Below, piece after piece: positions 13,253 to 14,417 of a stretch of DNA of 14,417 nt (its first letter is position 1; each line of letters starts with the position of its first letter). The notes beneath the pieces are model-generated. The model was not told the DNA's origin, did not search any database, and saw only the letters and a list, made by a program, of their open reading frames with translations. This DNA is from JBFWUW01 sp050247075. GTDB lineage: Bacteria > Planctomycetota > Planctomycetia > Pirellulales > JBFWUW01. The position numbers and the translations under genes were made by a program. The stretch lies in NCBI GenBank assembly GCA_050247075.1, contig JBFWUW010000116.1, positions 1-14,417 of the forward strand, written 5' to 3'.

Positions 13253-13495
13253 TCAAGCGCCTTTTGCGGTCTTCCGAGCAAGCTCCCAATCACGTCGACG
13301 TGGACACCCGGCAATGACCCAAGCGTCCAATTCATCGGCCCGCCACAATGTCGAGCGGCCGATGCGCACTGGCCTGGGAACCCAACCCGCGGCGTCCCAG
13401 GTCCGCCAGGTCCGCAGCGACTTGCCGCACATTGCAGCCGCTTGCCGAGCGGTGATCAGCAACGGGTCAACTGCCTCGGGGTTCTTGTCGCTCAT
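13253..13495 (-). CDS. MerR-like/HTH_17 DNA-binding protein, probable excisionase
   Basis: This 80-aa protein starts at ATG 13495 with GAGGTG (complement of 13501-13506) five bases upstream. Residues 14-35 form a winged-helix HTH of the MerR/excisionase type (ITARQAAAMCGKSLRTWRTW), followed by the wing AGWVPRPVRIGRSTLWR and a helix DELDAWVIAGCP. Size and layout match small DNA-binding excisionase or AlpA-like regulators encoded next to integrases. Int2 starts 77 bp downstream on the same strand, so it probably controls int2 or the direction of recombination. The family fold is clear; the excisionase role is inferred from position. Confidence 0.8.
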   Translation of the reverse strand: MSDKNPEAVDPLLITARQAAAMCGKSLRTWRTWDAAGWVPRPVRIGRSTLWRADELDAWVIAGCPRRRDWELARKTAKGA

Positions 13496-13516
13496 CTGGC
13501 CACCTCGACTTGGCGG

Positions 13517-13795
13517 TTATGCCTTGGCGTCCTTTTCTCTGTCCCGATAACCCAACCGCCAAAGCGCGCGGGCCGTGTCGGCTGCAAACCGCTCAACGAA
13601 CGTCTCGTCGATGTGCCAGCCCGCGGCATGCACAAACTCATGAATCAACACTTCGAGTCGCTCTTCGCCACTTAGCGCGGACGATACCCGGATTTCCTTG
13701 TGGGGCAGGTTAGGGGGATCGCAGTCGCCTCGGTTCGCCATGTTGGGAGCGAACCGCAACCGCCAGTATTTGCCGAGTATCTTTAGTCGCTGCAT
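13517..13795 (-). CDS. Small HExxH putative zinc metallopeptidase
   Basis: The product is 92 aa from ATG 13795. The frame extends upstream to 13861, but that would overlap the DUF1937 gene by 65 bases; the chosen start lies one base after that gene's stop (TGATATG). The active-site motif HEFVH is at residues 52-56 in a predicted helix, followed by GWHIDETFVERFA, whose acidic residues could give the third zinc ligand. The whole protein is little more than this minimal metallopeptidase core. The closest type I recall is small SprT/anti-restriction-like or ImmA-like phage proteins, but without distinctive further domains. Substrate is unknown. It sits in the int2 accessory operon, 21 bp before the HTH gene. 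Confidence 0.65.
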   Translation of the reverse strand: MQRLKILGKYWRLRFAPNMANRGDCDPPNLPHKEIRVSSALSGEERLEVLIHEFVHAAGWHIDETFVERFAADTARALWRLGYRDREKDAKA

Positions 13796-13796
13796 A

Positions 13797-14201
13797 TCAG
13801 GCCGCCTGTTTCTCGGCACACGCTTGCAGTTGCAATAATTCGTAGATCGTGGGTGGTTCACGTTCCTCTTCGTCGAGGTCTGCCGGTTCTACGAAGACCA
13901 CCGGCAGATGCAGGTCAATGGCCAGCTTGATTTCGGCTTGCACACCGACACTTTCCCGCCAACCGGGTAGCGTCAGCACGGCCAGCATGTCACATCGCGA
14001 CAGAAATTCACGATCGACCTGCGACCAGAAGTCCCAGCTGGTGGAAACGCCACAGCTGGCAATGGGATGGCTATGGGCGATCGGTGAGAATACCGCCACG
14101 CCAGCGCGCAGCAAACCGGCCGCTGCTCGACACGCATCTTGAAAACGCCGCTCGCGTACACGAAAGTCAGGATGAGAATACGGACTGGCCAGATAGATCA
14201 T
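13797..14201 (-). CDS. DUF1937 family protein (nucleoside deoxyribosyltransferase-like fold)
   Basis: This 134-aa protein starts at ATG 14201 with GGAGG (complement of 14209-14213) seven bases upstream. It shows the family landmarks: YLASPYSH at residues 3-10, SPIAHSHPI at 39-47, a WxFW...DREFLSRCD segment at 56-71, and GWRESVGVQAEI at 80-91. The fold is related to nucleoside 2-deoxyribosyltransferases, where an acidic residue in the last motif (here E83 or E90) is catalytic. An enzymatic role on nucleotides is therefore plausible but unproven. Members are frequent in phages and prophages. The C-terminus (after 108) is acidic and then helical. The start overlaps the stop of a fragmentary upstream frame (ATGA), and the gene ends just before the metallopeptidase start. 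Confidence 0.85.
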   Translation of the reverse strand: MIYLASPYSHPDFRVRERRFQDACRAAAGLLRAGVAVFSPIAHSHPIASCGVSTSWDFWSQVDREFLSRCDMLAVLTLPGWRESVGVQAEIKLAIDLHLPVVFVEPADLDEEEREPPTIYELLQLQACAEKQAA

Positions 14202-14292
14202 CGATCGTCCTCCACAGTCGCCGTCAGCTGTTCGATCAAGCGGGCACTCGCACCTGGACTTGGCCGGTCGTCCACCAAGTCACGGTCAGTGC
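14198..14292 (-). pseudogene. 3' fragment of an unidentified gene
   Basis: A minus-strand frame ends in TGA at 14198-14200, sharing ATGA with the DUF1937 start as co-transcribed genes do. Its last 26 codons look like protein (LVDDRPSPGASARLIEQLTA, then TVEDDR). Further upstream the frame becomes His/Gln-rich and lies over the transposase-like coding sequence. The likely explanation is a gene whose 5' part was removed or displaced by a transposon. The breakpoint position is approximate, and the family is unknown. Confidence 0.35.
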
Positions 14293-14295
14293 ATA

Positions 14296-14417
14296 TCAAT
14301 CTTGTTGCAGGGCAAGAACTTCCGTAAGAAGCTTGGTGTTGAGCATACAACCGATCATCTTGCCGCGGAGGCTGTCTTTGATGGGATGACGCTTGAGCAT
14401 GGTGACGGCGAAGCGAC
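14296..14417 (-). CDS. C-terminus of a transposase (ISAs1/IS4-like), cut by the window edge
   Basis: The last 39 codons before a TGA at 14296-14298 read RFAVTMLKRHPIKDSLRGK, then a short segment ending NTKLLTEVL. This resembles the C-terminal end of ISAs1-type DDE transposases (R-x-A-x-x-x-L-K-R ... K-x-K ... L-x-x-V-L). The catalytic residues would lie outside the window. It could be an intact insertion sequence or a remnant. Identity is from recalled pattern, not from a search. Confidence 0.5.
   Translation of the reverse strand, partial: RFAVTMLKRHPIKDSLRGKMIGCMLNTKLLTEVLALQQD

Noticed and set aside
13176..13289. Longer N-terminus of int2 starting at 13289
   Set aside because: The extra 38 residues overlap the HTH gene end and look non-coding, while 13175 has a near-consensus GGAGGAA at the right distance.
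1..14417. CRISPR array or other tandem repeat array
   Set aside because: No regularly spaced repeat was seen; only the two-copy CATGTTCAA and protein-level repeats were found.

Overview
The window looks like an accessory, phage-derived region of a GC-rich bacterium, probably a planctomycete. That assignment is inference. It rests on recalled family resemblance (a short HTH protein of the type found next to planctomycete integrases, a DUF1937 gene beside a mini-metallopeptidase, and a twice-repeated PTPxEI...W motif) plus GC-rich codon use, not on a database search.

Layout. (A) Positions 1-8923, + strand: a dense, phage-like gene train. It opens with a small-terminase-like gene cut by the window edge. 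A convincing large terminase (ATPase plus RNase H-like nuclease) follows with an ATGA overlap. Then come a 93-aa protein, a coiled-coil protein, an acidic protein, a 620-aa protein with 48 cysteines in four repeat-like segments, two further Cys-rich/zinc-ribbon proteins, and a 581-aa probable virion or tail protein. I recognise no portal, protease or major capsid gene in the 6.7 kb after the terminase. (B) 8924-10270: a small two-repeat protein gene, then a 261-bp non-coding island. The island holds a candidate extended -10 promoter, two hairpins or palindromes, a direct repeat, and a strong candidate structured RNA closed by a perfect 14-bp helix. A gene with two related halves follows, broken by an in-frame TAA, and then a GC-only 11-bp intrinsic terminator. 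(C) 10271-11761: a tyrosine recombinase (int1) that stops 7 bp before an intact tRNA-Leu(CAA), which is followed by a symmetrical terminator. (D) 11397-14417, - strand: a second tyrosine recombinase (int2) facing the tRNA from the other side, with its HTH/excisionase-like gene, a small HExxH protein, a DUF1937 gene, a fragment of another gene and the C-terminus of a transposase.

How it fits together. Region D is a standard integration module: int2 abuts the 3' end of the tRNA, and its reading frame continues antisense through the tRNA. This is the known signature of an element integrated in that tRNA. Region A-C is a second phage-like unit with its own integrase on the 5' side of the same tRNA, so the tRNA-Leu appears to be a junction between two mobile elements. 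The features most worth a second look are the structured RNA at 9482-9589, the Cys-rich repeat protein with its two Cys-rich neighbours, the terminase pair without recognisable head genes, the TAA-split gene, and the two integrases converging on one tRNA.
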